Assembly (NCBI GenBank): GCA_019454205.1
Contig: CP075369.1
Location: forward strand, 1-64,000
Length of the DNA stretch: 64,000 nt
Direction of reading: 5' to 3'
Source: Xanthobacteraceae bacterium
GTDB taxonomy: Bacteria > Pseudomonadota > Alphaproteobacteria > Rhizobiales > Xanthobacteraceae
In this document: piece after piece, positions 1 through 8,211 of the stretch
Numbering within the stretch: position 1 is the first letter of the stretch
How the letters are laid out: every line of letters begins with the position of its first letter
Translations under genes and position numbers: made by a program
The notes under the pieces: generated by a model
The model's input: only the letters and a program-made list of their open reading frames with translations
What the model was told of the DNA's origin: nothing
Databases searched by the model: none

Positions 1-2
1 AT

Positions 3-1934
3 TATCAGACCATGCGCGAATACGAACGGTTCGAGAAAGGGGCGGCGAACTCCAACACCTCGACCGCCGTGCTGCAACGGCAACTGGAAGACCCGAACGC
101 GCGCATCATCATCACGACCATCCAGAAGCTCAGCCGGTTTGTCGCCCGGAACAAAAAGCATCCGGTCTATGACGCGCATGTCGTGGTGATCTTCGATGAA
201 TGCCACCGCAGCCAATTCGGCGACATGCACGCGGAAATCACCCGCTCTTTCAGGCGCTATCACCTGTTCGGCTTCACCGGCACGCCGATCTTCGCCGAAA
301 ATTCCGGTACCGGCGGCAATCCACTCCTGCGGACCACGAGCCAAGCATTCGGCGACAAACTGCACACCTACACCATCGTCGATGCGATCAACGACAAGAA
401 CGTGCTGCCATTTCGCATCGACTACATCAATACGATCAAGGCCGGGGCGGCGATCCATGACAAGCAGGTTTCGGCCATCGACACGGAACGGGCGTTGCTC
501 GCGCCCGAGCGTATTTCACAGGTGGCGGGCTATATCCGCGAACATTTCGACCAGAAGACCAAACGCAGCGCCAGCTACAGGCACGGCGGCAAGAGACTGA
601 ACGGCTTCAATTCGCTGTTTGCCTGCGCCTCAATCGACGCCGCCAAACGCTATTACACCGAGTTTGCTAGCCAGCAGAAGGACCTCCCGCCAGCGCAACG
701 ACTGAAGATCGGCCTGATCTACAGTTTTGCCGCCAATGAGGGGGAGACGGACGGCTTGCTGAGCGAGGAGGAGTTCGAGACCGAAGGGCTGGATCAGGGA
801 TCGCGCGATTTTCTGGAAGCCGCCATACGCGACTATAACAGCCTGTTCGCCACCAATTTCGATACGTCTGCCGACAAGTTCCAGAACTACTACAAGGATT
901 TGTCTCAGCGGCTGAAGAACCGCGAGCTTGATCTCGTGATCGTGGTCAACATGTTCCTGACCGGCTTCGACGCCACCACGCTCAATACGTTATGGGTGGA
1001 CAAGAACCTGCGCGCGCACGGGCTGATTCAGGCCTATTCGCGCACCAACCGCATTCTGAACTCGGTCAAGACCTACGGTAACATCGTCTCCTTTCGTGAT
1101 CTGGAGCAGGCGACGAATGATGCGCTGGCGCTGTTCGGCAACAAGGACGCCAAGGGCATTGTCCTGCTCAAGCCCTATGCCGATTACTATGCGGAATATC
1201 AGAAGAAAGTCGCCGAACTGGTGGCGCTGTTCCCGCTGGGCGAGCCAATCGTCGGAGAGGCCGCGCAGAAGACGTTCATCAAACTGTTTGGGTCGATCCT
1301 GCGGTTGAAAAACATCCTCACGGCGTTCGACGATTTTGCTGGCAATGAAATTCTCAGCGAACGCGATTTTCAGGACTATCAGAGCCTCTACCTGAACCTG
1401 CACGCCCAATTCCGCAGCGTTTCCGACGCTGAAAAGGAAGCGATCAACGACGACGTGGTGTTCGAGATCGAGCTGATCAAACAGGTCGAGATCAACGTCG
1501 ATTACATCCTGATGCTGGTCGAACGGTTCATCCAGGCCAAGGGCACCGGAGACGACAAGGAAATCCGCGCGACCATCGACCGCGCGATCAACTCCAGCCC
1601 GTCGCTGCGCAACAAGAAAGACCTCATCGAACAGTTCGTGGATTCGGTTTCCGCGACGGCAAAGGTGGATGCGCAATGGCAAGCCTTCATGGCGGCGAAG
1701 AAGGTGGAGGAACTGGAGCGGATTATTGCCGAGGAAAGCCTGAATGCTGCGGCGACCCACAGCTTCATCGACAATGCGTTCCGCGATGGCAGCATCCCTT
1801 CCACCGGCACCGCCATCACCAGAATCCTGCCGCCGGTGTCGCGATTCTCGAAAGGCAACGGCCATGCCACCAAAAAGCAGGCCGTGCTCGATAAGCTGGC
1901 CGCTTTCTTTGAACGGTATTTCGGGCTGATATGA
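3..1934 (+). CDS. hsdR: Type I restriction enzyme R subunit, C-terminal part (cut by window edge)
   Basis: ATP-dependent translocase/endonuclease subunit of a type I restriction-modification complex. The frame is open to the first bases of the window, so the gene starts upstream and the N-terminal nuclease domain and Walker A motif are not visible. Visible superfamily 2 helicase motifs are DECH (motif II, in FDECHRSQFG), FTGTP (motif III) about 35 residues later, and YSRTNRI (motif VI) near the end of the second RecA domain. The remaining ~280 residues are the helical C-terminal region that contacts the methylase-specificity core in this family. hsdM and hsdS are not in the window and would lie to the left. 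The stop overlaps the next gene by four bases, so the Mrr-like nuclease is translated with it. Confidence 0.93.
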   Translation, partial: YQTMREYERFEKGAANSNTSTAVLQRQLEDPNARIIITTIQKLSRFVARNKKHPVYDAHVVVIFDECHRSQFGDMHAEITRSFRRYHLFGFTGTPIFAENSGTGGNPLLRTTSQAFGDKLHTYTIVDAINDKNVLPFRIDYINTIKAGAAIHDKQVSAIDTERALLAPERISQVAGYIREHFDQKTKRSASYRHGGKRLNGFNSLFACASIDAAKRYYTEFASQQKDLPPAQRLKIGLIYSFAANEGETDGLLSEEEFETEGLDQGSRDFLEAAIRDYNSLFATNFDTSADKFQNYYKDLSQRLKNRELDLVIVVNMFLTGFDATTLNTLWVDKNLRAHGLIQAYSRTNRILNSVKTYGNIVSFRDLEQATNDALALFGNKDAKGIVLLKPYADYYAEYQKKVAELVALFPLGEPIVGEAAQKTFIKLFGSILRLKNILTAFDDFAGNEILSERDFQDYQSLYLNLHAQFRSVSDAEKEAINDDVVFEIELIKQVEINVDYILMLVERFIQAKGTGDDKEIRATIDRAINSSPSLRNKKDLIEQFVDSVSATAKVDAQWQAFMAAKKVEELERIIAEESLNAAATHSFIDNAFRDGSIPSTGTAITRILPPVSRFSKGNGHATKKQAVLDKLAAFFERYFGLI

Positions 1935-2881
1935 GCAAACCAATGGAAACGCCTGACACTGCCGCTGAGATTCCTGATTACCAAAGCCTGATGCTGCCAG
2001 TCCTGCACGCCGCCAAACAGGCCGAGGTGCGGATCGGAGATGTCATCGTAAATCTCGGGAGTGACCTCGGGTTGAGCGAAGCGGCGCGCAACGCCCTGCT
2101 TGCTTCAGGCCGCCAGACCATTTTCGCTAACCGTGTGCACTGGGCAAAAACATATCTCGCGAAGGCCGGACTGGTTGAAACCACCCGACGCGGCCATTTC
2201 CGTGCCACACCGCGCGGCGTTGAAGTTCTCATCGCTGCGCCTGAGCGGATCGATAATCGCTTCTTAGCTCGCTTCGAGGAATTCCGCGCGTTCACAGACC
2301 GTGGAACGTCGTCCGCCACGGAGGAAGCTGATCGGATCGACGTCGCTTCCGACACCGCTGAAGCAACACCAGACGAAATCATGCGCGCCGCGCATCGCCG
2401 GATCGAGGCTGCGCTGGGAGAGGATTTGCTGGATCGTGTTCGCGCCGCACCACCGGACTTCTTTGAGCGGCTGATCGTCAATCTTCTACTCGCAATGGGC
2501 TATGGCGGATCGGTTGGAGAAGCTGGGCGTGCGCTCGGGCGTAGCGGGGACGACGGCGTTGATGGCGTGATCGATCAGGATGAGTTGGGACTTGACCGGG
2601 TTTACATCCAGGCCAAACGTTATGCTGCGGGCAACAGCGTAAGCTCTGGCGCAATCCGCGATTTCTTCGGCAGTCTTGACCGGCACAAGGCCGCCAAGGG
2701 CCTGTTCGTCACCACATCGACCTTCACCGCCAGTGCTCGCGATACCGCCGAATATTTGAGCAAGCGCATCGTGCTGATCGATGGTAGGCAACTGACACGG
2801 CTGATGATCCGGCACAATGTTGGCTGCCGGATCGAGGAAAGCCTACACGTCCGCAAAATCGATGAAGATTTCTTTGAATGA
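1931..2881 (+). CDS. mrr: Mrr-type restriction endonuclease
   Basis: 316 residues, the usual length for Mrr. An N-terminal winged-helix Mrr_N region (about 15-105, starting YQSLMLPVL and containing an N-R-x-x-W-A-x-x-Y-L-x-K-A-G-L stretch) is joined by an acidic linker to a PD-(D/E)XK catalytic domain (about 160-290). The catalytic part shows the G-x-x-D-x-G-V-D-G-V-I segment, a few residues of spacer, then Y-I-Q-A-K, the QxK form of the nuclease core used by Mrr. Known Mrr proteins cut modified DNA, for example N6-methyladenine or 5-methylcytosine. It overlaps hsdR by ATGA, so the two are one transcription and translation unit. An Mrr nuclease coupled to a type I system may act as a second, modification-dependent layer; that role is inference. 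Confidence 0.9.
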   Translation: MSKPMETPDTAAEIPDYQSLMLPVLHAAKQAEVRIGDVIVNLGSDLGLSEAARNALLASGRQTIFANRVHWAKTYLAKAGLVETTRRGHFRATPRGVEVLIAAPERIDNRFLARFEEFRAFTDRGTSSATEEADRIDVASDTAEATPDEIMRAAHRRIEAALGEDLLDRVRAAPPDFFERLIVNLLLAMGYGGSVGEAGRALGRSGDDGVDGVIDQDELGLDRVYIQAKRYAAGNSVSSGAIRDFFGSLDRHKAAKGLFVTTSTFTASARDTAEYLSKRIVLIDGRQLTRLMIRHNVGCRIEESLHVRKIDEDFFE

Positions 2882-2980
2882 TATCATAGGGCTATAGCGT
2901 AAACGTAGTGATCATCACTATCGGTCGCGGCCCGCCAGCCTCTTTCCGGAATTGGCGGCGCTGCCGCGCTCAACGCGATT

Positions 2981-3448
2981 TCAGATCGAGTAGTCGAGGT
3001 TCCGGGCGACGGAAACCTTCACGCCGCTTTTGCGGGCGTCCTCGCACAGATCGTCGAGCGAATATTCGCCGAGCGCCGCGCGCAGGTGGCGTTCCGCCTT
3101 TGCTTCGAATTTAGCCAGCGCCTTGCCGTAACGCGAGCTGCGGTCGTCGCTCGTGGCCGTATCGGTGTCGAGCGAAGCCTCGACGATGGCCGCGGCGGAG
3201 ATTCTTGCGCGTTCGCGCGCGAGGCCGTATCCGCCTTGCGGGCCGCGCGTGCTTGCCAGCAAACCGGCGCGGACGAGTTGTTGCAGGATCGGCTCAAGCC
3301 CACGTTTTGGTACGCCGATGGCCTCGGAAATTTCGATGGTGGGGATCGTGCGCCCGGCGCCTGTCAACGCGACGTGCACCATTGCTTCGATGGCAACGAC
3401 ACTCCTCCGAGGCAGCTTCAGCATGTCCCATTCTACCGAGATTCGCAC
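2981..3448 (-). CDS. Rrf2 family transcriptional regulator
   Basis: 155 residues. The N-terminal winged helix has the Rrf2 pattern: A-M-V-H-V-A-L, then I-x-x-I-x-E-A-I-G-V-P-K-R-G-L-E-P-I-L-Q-Q-L-V-R-A-G-L-L-x-S-x-R-G-P-Q-G-G-Y-x-L-A. Only one cysteine is visible (in DDLCEDA), so the three-cysteine Fe-S site of IscR/NsrR/RirA is absent and sensing must be by another means. The GTG start is chosen because an AGGAG lies about nine bases upstream; an ATG eight codons later is the alternative. It lies downstream of, and in the same direction as, the broken APS kinase gene. That arrangement is consistent with a sulfur-assimilation regulator (Rrf2 members such as CymR exist), but this is inference. 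Confidence 0.85.
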   Translation of the reverse strand: MRISVEWDMLKLPRRSVVAIEAMVHVALTGAGRTIPTIEISEAIGVPKRGLEPILQQLVRAGLLASTRGPQGGYGLARERARISAAAIVEASLDTDTATSDDRSSRYGKALAKFEAKAERHLRAALGEYSLDDLCEDARKSGVKVSVARNLDYSI

Positions 3449-3523
3449 CGGCGTTTCTCCTTTACGGGGCTGCCCCAGCCTTGTCGACCGCTATCGCGAT
3501 GCAACAGGGCATCGAGAGCGCTT

Positions 3524-3841
3524 TTAGATCGTCGTGTTGGTGTCGGTTTCGGTTCGCTTGAGTACGCCTGTGTCGCGCAGCAGATCGACGACGCGGGCCA
3601 CCGCGATTTCGACGGGCATCTCGTCGGTGCGGAGCGTCAGGTCGGGTGCGGCGGGTTCTTCGTAGACGCCGTCCACGCCCGTGAAGCCCTTGATCTCGCC
3701 CGCGCGGGCGCGCCTGTAGAGTCCCTTCGGGTCGCGTTCCTCGCAAACCGCGAGCGGAGTCGCGACATGAATCTCGAAGAAGCGCTCGCCCACGAGTTCG
3801 CGCGCCATCGCCCGGTCTGCGGCTACCGGAGAGATAGCGGC
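3524..3841 (-). pseudogene. cysC: APS kinase (CysC or CysC domain of CysN/C), C-terminal remnant
   Basis: About 105 codons match the second half of adenylylsulfate kinase: the I-S-P-x-x-A-x-R-A-M-A-R-E stretch, F-F-E-I-H-V-A-T-P-L, C-E-x-R-D-P-K-G-L-Y-x-x-A-R-A-G-E-I-K-G-F-T-G-V-D and Y-E-x-P-x-x-P-D-L. The P-loop half that binds ATP is missing. An internal ATG at 3808 gives a 94-residue reading frame, but family similarity continues upstream of it to about 3,838, where the opposite-strand transporter gene takes over. This is therefore a 5'-deleted gene, not a small gene. It cannot make a working kinase. A normal copy would phosphorylate adenylylsulfate to PAPS. Confidence 0.85.
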
Positions 3842-4551
3842 CGGACAAGGGTCAGATTCAGAAAGACCCCTTCAGCTATTTCGGCCTGGTGACGCTCAAA
3901 GACTCTCCGATCAAGGAGTGCAAAGACGTCAAGGGCAAGAACATGGCCAATGGCTCGACCTCGAACGGCATTCTCCACGCCATCGAGATCTGGCTGCAGA
4001 CCTGCGGACTGACGCTGAAAGACGTGAACCTGAAGTCGATGTCGTACAGCGACGTCGTGCCTGCACTTGTGAATGGGGCGATCGACTTCGGCCATCTTGG
4101 CGATCCGCTGATCGCGATCAACGAGAAGAACGGTCTTATCCGTGTGCTGAGGCGTCACAACCAGTTGCGTCCGCATGAGCAGCTTGCAGTGCTCTATTAT
4201 TCGAGCAAGTTCATCAAGGACACCGATCTCGCGCGCCGTTTTATGGTCGCTTATGTGCGCGGGCTGCGGGACTATCAGGAAGCCTACAAGAACGGCCTTC
4301 CGCCGGCTGAGTGGCTGGTGAAGATCATGCAGAAGCATACCCGCGTGAAGGACGCCGAGCTTTACAAGATCATGCAGGCGGCTGGATTGGATCGTTGGGG
4401 CGAGATGGATCTCGTCTCCATGCGCGACGACTTCGAATGGTTCAAGAAGCGCGGGCTTATCGTTTCGAGCGAAGTGAAGTTCGAAGACCCGATCGATACC
4501 TCCTTCTTGAAGTACGCCAAGGAATACCTGACGCAACATCCAAATCAGTAA
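3842..4551 (+). pseudogene. NMT1/SsuA-type ABC solute-binding protein, 5'-truncated
   Basis: The frame is open from about 3,842 to the TAA at 4551 and encodes the last ~235 residues of a nitrate/sulfonate/taurine-type periplasmic binding protein: S-Y-F-G-L-V-T-L-K-D-S-P-I-K, then D-V-K-G-K-N-M-A, S-D-V-V-P-A-L-V-N-G-A-I-D-F-G-H-L-G-D-P and a helical C-terminus. The first ~100-130 residues, including any signal peptide, are absent. A GTG at 3889 could start a 220-residue product, but it lies inside the conserved lobe and has no obvious ribosome-binding site. The 5' end abuts the truncated cysC remnant. No permease or ATPase partner follows. A good intrinsic terminator closes it. Confidence 0.8.
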
Positions 4552-4567
4552 AAAACGTCACGAACGC

Positions 4568-4603
4568 AAAAGCGCCGGACGAAATTGTCCGGCGCTTTTT
4601 TTA
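4568..4603 (+). terminator. Rho-independent terminator after the truncated binding-protein gene
   Basis: Perfect 10-base-pair stem AGCGCCGGAC / GTCCGGCGCT with a six-base loop (GAAATT), followed by seven T residues. The run of A before the stem makes it partly usable in the other direction, where it would end the hydrolase transcript coming from 5,781. Confidence 0.92.
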
Positions 4604-4624
4604 TTCTCAGGATTGCTGTGAACG

Positions 4625-5440
4625 CTAAACCCGAATTGGCCAGTTATCCCGTTCGACGGCGCCGACGAATTCTTTGACTGCGTTTGCGAAGTCATCGGCC
4701 GCCTCGATCGAGGAAATGTGGGCGGCATTAAGCACCACGACATCTGCTTGCGGAATTTTTGCCGCCAGTTCGCTTCCGCGTTCAGGCGTGGTCGACTTGT
4801 CGTGCTCGCCGCAGATAACGCGGACCGGAATCGTAATTCCGGAAACGGCTGCGCTTAGATCGGTCTGCGCCAGCACTTCGCAGCAGCGCGCATAACCTTC
4901 TCCCGGCGTGCCGGAAATCATTCCGGACACTTCCGCCGAACGGCCGGGGTTGTTCTGCTGAAACGATTTCGTAAGCCAGCGGTCGAGCGTTGCTTCGAGG
5001 AGCGGCGCCAATCCTTGCTCGCGGGCAAGCCGTGCGCGATCCGTCCACATCGATGCGGGCGGAAAACTGAACGCGGTATTCGCAAGCATGAGGCCCGAAA
5101 AGCGTGCGGGGAAATGCACGCCGAGCCACTGTGCCGTTAAACCGCCGAGCGACAATCCGCACAGATAGGATTTCTCGATCTTGAAGTGATCGAGAATTGC
5201 GATGACGTCGCGGCCGAGCGTTTCGATCGAGAGCGATCCGGTGCCGGTATCGGATTGGCCATGTCCGCGCGCGTCATAGCGGATGACGTCCATTTCATCC
5301 GAGACGAGCCGGACCAGTTCGTTCCACATCGTCATCTCTGCTGCGAGCGAATTGGAGAGCGCCAACACCGGCCGCCCGCCGCGAATTTCGGCATTTACGG
5401 CAAGCCGCACATCGGAAGACACTGGAATCCGGGCGTTCAT
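4625..5440 (-). CDS. Alpha/beta hydrolase, 3-oxoadipate enol-lactonase (PcaD)-like
   Basis: 271 residues, the normal length for PcaD-like enzymes. The fold is marked by R-Y-D-A-R-G-H-G-Q-S-D (strand 4 and oxyanion region), the nucleophile elbow C-G-L-S-L-G-G, the acid in V-I-C-G-E-H-D, and the histidine in N-A-A-H-I-S-S. The ATG at 5440 is used because the family begins there; an upstream in-frame ATG would add 39 unrelated residues. It lies 26 bases downstream of the NIPSNAP gene on the same strand, so the two form an operon that diverges from the transporter genes at 5907 and shares their operator-like sequence. The true substrate is unknown; the name reflects family resemblance only, since the other beta-ketoadipate genes are absent. 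Confidence 0.85.
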   Translation of the reverse strand: MNARIPVSSDVRLAVNAEIRGGRPVLALSNSLAAEMTMWNELVRLVSDEMDVIRYDARGHGQSDTGTGSLSIETLGRDVIAILDHFKIEKSYLCGLSLGGLTAQWLGVHFPARFSGLMLANTAFSFPPASMWTDRARLAREQGLAPLLEATLDRWLTKSFQQNNPGRSAEVSGMISGTPGEGYARCCEVLAQTDLSAAVSGITIPVRVICGEHDKSTTPERGSELAAKIPQADVVVLNAAHISSIEAADDFANAVKEFVGAVERDNWPIRV

Positions 5441-5466
5441 TATTGTCACTTTCAAAAAATTGCGTG

Positions 5467-5781
5467 CTAGCGGATTGGAGAGAAGTTCGTGCCGGTCAGC
5501 AGCTGGTTCTTCTGCGTGACGAAATAGGGCTGCGCGGCTTTGAGAAACCCTTGCCATTGCGCGTTTTCTGCGAGTTTTGCCCTGCGTTGTGCCCGGTCCT
5601 CGAACGAGGCGTAGCCCCAGAGATGCACGACCTGATTGATGTCGCCGATTTCCGTTTTGAAATATCCGAGCAGATTGCCGAGAATCTCGCGGTGAACCGC
5701 CAACCCTTTGTCTTCATAGAGCTTTATGTATTCCGCGAGCGTTCCCGGCCGCAGTGTGTATGTGCGCATTTCGATTATCAT
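5467..5781 (-). CDS. NIPSNAP family protein
   Basis: 104 residues, a single NIPSNAP (ferredoxin-like, dimeric alpha/beta barrel) domain: I-I-E-M-R-T-Y-T-L-R-P-G at the start, then L-G-Y-F-x-T-E-I-G-D-I-N-Q-V-V-H-L-W-G-Y. Bacterial NIPSNAP proteins are often encoded in catabolic operons, but their reactions are mostly unknown. The ATG at 5781 begins the domain exactly; an upstream in-frame ATG adds 30 residues running into the promoter. It is the first gene of the minus-strand unit with the PcaD-like hydrolase. Confidence 0.85.
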   Translation of the reverse strand: MIIEMRTYTLRPGTLAEYIKLYEDKGLAVHREILGNLLGYFKTEIGDINQVVHLWGYASFEDRAQRRAKLAENAQWQGFLKAAQPYFVTQKNQLLTGTNFSPIR

Positions 5782-5833
5782 GGGATGTTTCTCCGGACCC
5801 GTTTTGCGGGCAGCGTTTGACAGCCCGCAAACC

Positions 5834-5850
5834 TTGTATACATAGTTTGC
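5834..5850 (+). promoter_or_regulatory. Putative GntR operator between NIPSNAP and transporter operons
   Basis: TTGTATACATAGTTTGC. It matches 15 of 17 bases of the sequence at 11350-11366 in front of the GntR gene, and contains the palindromic core TGTATACA. It sits in the 125-base divergent region between the NIPSNAP gene (start 5781) and the binding-protein gene (start 5907), placed to control both. That the GntR protein encoded at 10556-11314 binds here is inference. Confidence 0.6.
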
Positions 5851-5906
5851 CAACGCCAAGAGAAATAACATCGAAGAAATAAAACATCGATAAGGGAGAC
5901 GGAAAA

Positions 5907-7223
5907 ATGAGAACCGGCTTATGGCGATTTATGGGAATACTCGCAGCCTTCGCTGCACTGACCATCGGTGTGCAGCCGGCGTCTGCGCAGGACAAGGATA
6001 AGGTTTTTCGTCTTGGGATCGTGACGTTTACGTCGGGTCCGGGCGCGGAATCCTTCGGTGCGCCTAGCTGGTACGCAGCGCAGCGCCTGATTCAGGCGCT
6101 CAACGAAGGCGGACAACTGCCGGCTCCCTACGACAAGATCGGCTTCGGCGGGCTGAGGGTCGAGATCAACGTCATCGACGAGAGCGGCGGCACCACGAAG
6201 CAGGTGCAGGAATTGCGCAACGCATTCGAGCGCGATGGCTACGATGCGATCATCGGCTACATTTCATCGAGCAACTGTCTTGCCGCCGCGCCGGTTGCCG
6301 AGGAAATGAAGAAGCTGCTGATCCTGTTCGATTGCGGCACGCCGCGCATTTTCGAGGATCGCACCTATCAGTACGTTTTCCGCAACTCGTCGCACGCGAC
6401 GATGGATAACGTCGCGCTCGTTCGCTACTTCCAGAAGCGCAAGCTGAAACTCGATACTGCCGCAGGCATCAACCCCGACTACGCTTATGGCCGCGACAAC
6501 TGGAAGGATTTTATCCAGAGTCTTCAAAAGGTTAGCCAAGGCACGAAAACCGGTTCCGAGCTTTGGCCGAAGTTGGGCGCGGGCCAGTACGGCACCGAAA
6601 TTTCAGCGCTGCTGCAAACCAATCCGAGCATCGTTCACACCAGCCTCTGGGGCGGCGACCTGCAGGCCTTCATCCTGCAGTCGGTGCCGAGAGGCCTGTT
6701 CAAGAACCGTCACGTTGCGATCATGGCAGGCGATCACGTTCTGCATCCGCTCGGCCGCCGTATGCCGGAAGGCGTGATCATCGGCGCGCGTGGCGTCGGC
6801 GGTCCGTTCGCAGTAAAGAGCGCACTCAACGACTGGCTGGTTGCGAATACGCAGAAGTACGAACCGGGCGTGATGCCGAGTCAGGGTCACTACCGCATGA
6901 CGCAATCCGTGCTCGGCCTGAAGACTGCGGTCGAGAAGGCGATGGCGGCGAACGGCAACAAGAAGCCGACGCCGGAGCAGATTGCTGCCGCCTTGCGGGG
7001 CCTTGAGTGGGATACCCCGTCGGGCAAAATCAAGATGGCGCTCGGCAACGGCCATCAGGCGATTCAGGCGAACGCTATCGGCGTCACCAAGTGGGACCCG
7101 CAGCGTAACGTTATGACCGTCACGGATGTCGAGGTTTTCGCCGCCGAATGCGTGAACCCGCCGCCGGGCATCAAGTCCGAGGACTGGATCGCCCAGGGCT
7201 TCCCCGGTGCCAAATGCGACTAA
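5907..7223 (+). CDS. Branched-chain amino acid-type ABC transporter, periplasmic binding protein
   Basis: 438 residues. A Sec signal peptide spans about residues 1-27 (charged start, hydrophobic core, A-S-A before Q). The rest is a Peripla_BP_6 (LivJ-type, type I) binding fold: V-F-R-L-G-I-V-T-F-T-S-G near the start of the mature protein and D-A-I-I-G-Y-I-S-S-S-N in the first hinge. It is longer than LivJ (~370), like many binding proteins for aromatic or other non-amino-acid ligands. A GGGAG lies 10 bases before the ATG. It is first in an operon with two permeases and two ATPases. The ligand is not readable from sequence; the neighbouring hydroxylase and hydrolases suggest a catabolic substrate. 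Confidence 0.92.
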   Translation: MRTGLWRFMGILAAFAALTIGVQPASAQDKDKVFRLGIVTFTSGPGAESFGAPSWYAAQRLIQALNEGGQLPAPYDKIGFGGLRVEINVIDESGGTTKQVQELRNAFERDGYDAIIGYISSSNCLAAAPVAEEMKKLLILFDCGTPRIFEDRTYQYVFRNSSHATMDNVALVRYFQKRKLKLDTAAGINPDYAYGRDNWKDFIQSLQKVSQGTKTGSELWPKLGAGQYGTEISALLQTNPSIVHTSLWGGDLQAFILQSVPRGLFKNRHVAIMAGDHVLHPLGRRMPEGVIIGARGVGGPFAVKSALNDWLVANTQKYEPGVMPSQGHYRMTQSVLGLKTAVEKAMAANGNKKPTPEQIAAALRGLEWDTPSGKIKMALGNGHQAIQANAIGVTKWDPQRNVMTVTDVEVFAAECVNPPPGIKSEDWIAQGFPGAKCD

Positions 7224-7253
7224 TCTGTCGCTGACGCCGGCCAAACCGGAAAG

Positions 7254-7281
7254 GGGACGCAACGGCCCGCCGTTGCGTCCC
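7254..7281 (+). other. 12-bp GC-rich hairpin between binding protein and permease genes
   Basis: Perfect inverted repeat GGGACGCAACGG - CCCG - CCGTTGCGTCCC, 30 bases after the stop of the binding-protein gene. No T-run follows, so it looks like a transcript-stabilising or partial attenuation element rather than a full terminator. Similar hairpins follow the other intact binding-protein genes here. Confidence 0.75.
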
Positions 7282-7313
7282 AAATTTCAAACTGAAATCG
7301 GGGCACCCTGACC

Positions 7314-8210
7314 GTGCAGCTCGCCGCCACCATATTGATCGATGGATTGATCGACGCGTCCTGGATTTTCATCGTCGCCGTCGGGCTGACGCTGATTTTC
7401 GGCGTGTTGAACATCCTCAACATCGCACACGGCAACTTCTATGCGATCGGCGCTTACGTCGCGGCGAACGCGGTGGGAATTTATTATTCCGGCTCCAACC
7501 CGCCGATGCTGGGTCTGGTGGCGATGACTGCCGCGGCGCTGGCCGCCGCCATCGTGCTCGGTCCGCTGCTGGAGCGCGGTCTGCTTCGCTTCTTCTATCA
7601 TCGCGACGAGATCGTGCTCGTTCTCGTCACCTATGCGCTGTTCCTGATTCTCGAAGACGCGACCAAGCTGATCTGGGGCGTGAACCCGTATTATGCCTAC
7701 GAACCCTATAGCCTGTTCGGCAATGTCAACGTCGGGCGTCTCAGCTATGTCGGCTACGATTTCTTCCTGATCGCGCTCGCAATCGTAATCGGCATCGTGC
7801 TCTGGTTCGGACTCAACCGCACGAAAAGCGGCAAGGTCGTGCTCGCGGTCATTCACGACCGCGAAATGAGCAGTGCGGCTGGTGTGAACGTCACCAAGAT
7901 TTTCGTGATTGCGTTCACGATCGGCGTATTTCTGGCGGCACTCGGTGGCGCGTTCACTGCGCCGAAGATTTCGGTGCAGCCGGGCCTCGCGGTCATGGTC
8001 GTGCTGCTGAGCTTCGCGGTGGTCGTCATCGGCGGGCTGGGCAGCATCGAAGGCGCGGCGATTGCCTCGCTCATCGTCGGCCTCTCACGCGCACTTGCGA
8101 TTCATCTCGCGCCCTGGGCCGAACTCTTCATCGTCTATCTGGTGATGGCGCTGATGCTCGCGATTCGTCCGCAGGGCATCTTCAGTCCCACCGCACTCCG
8201 GAAAATCTAG
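7314..8210 (+). CDS. Branched-chain amino acid-type ABC transporter permease (LivH family)
   Basis: 298 residues, inner-membrane permease with about eight hydrophobic segments. Family marks are G-L-T-L-I-F-G-V-L-N-I-L-N-I-A-H-G-N-F near residue 30 and V-V-V-I-G-G-L-G-S-I-E-G-A in the C-terminal half, part of the coupling region facing the ATPases. The start is GTG. It is followed by the second permease after a single base, so they are made together and expected to form the heterodimeric channel. Confidence 0.93.
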   Translation: MQLAATILIDGLIDASWIFIVAVGLTLIFGVLNILNIAHGNFYAIGAYVAANAVGIYYSGSNPPMLGLVAMTAAALAAAIVLGPLLERGLLRFFYHRDEIVLVLVTYALFLILEDATKLIWGVNPYYAYEPYSLFGNVNVGRLSYVGYDFFLIALAIVIGIVLWFGLNRTKSGKVVLAVIHDREMSSAAGVNVTKIFVIAFTIGVFLAALGGAFTAPKISVQPGLAVMVVLLSFAVVVIGGLGSIEGAAIASLIVGLSRALAIHLAPWAELFIVYLVMALMLAIRPQGIFSPTALRKI

Positions 8211-8211
8211 C

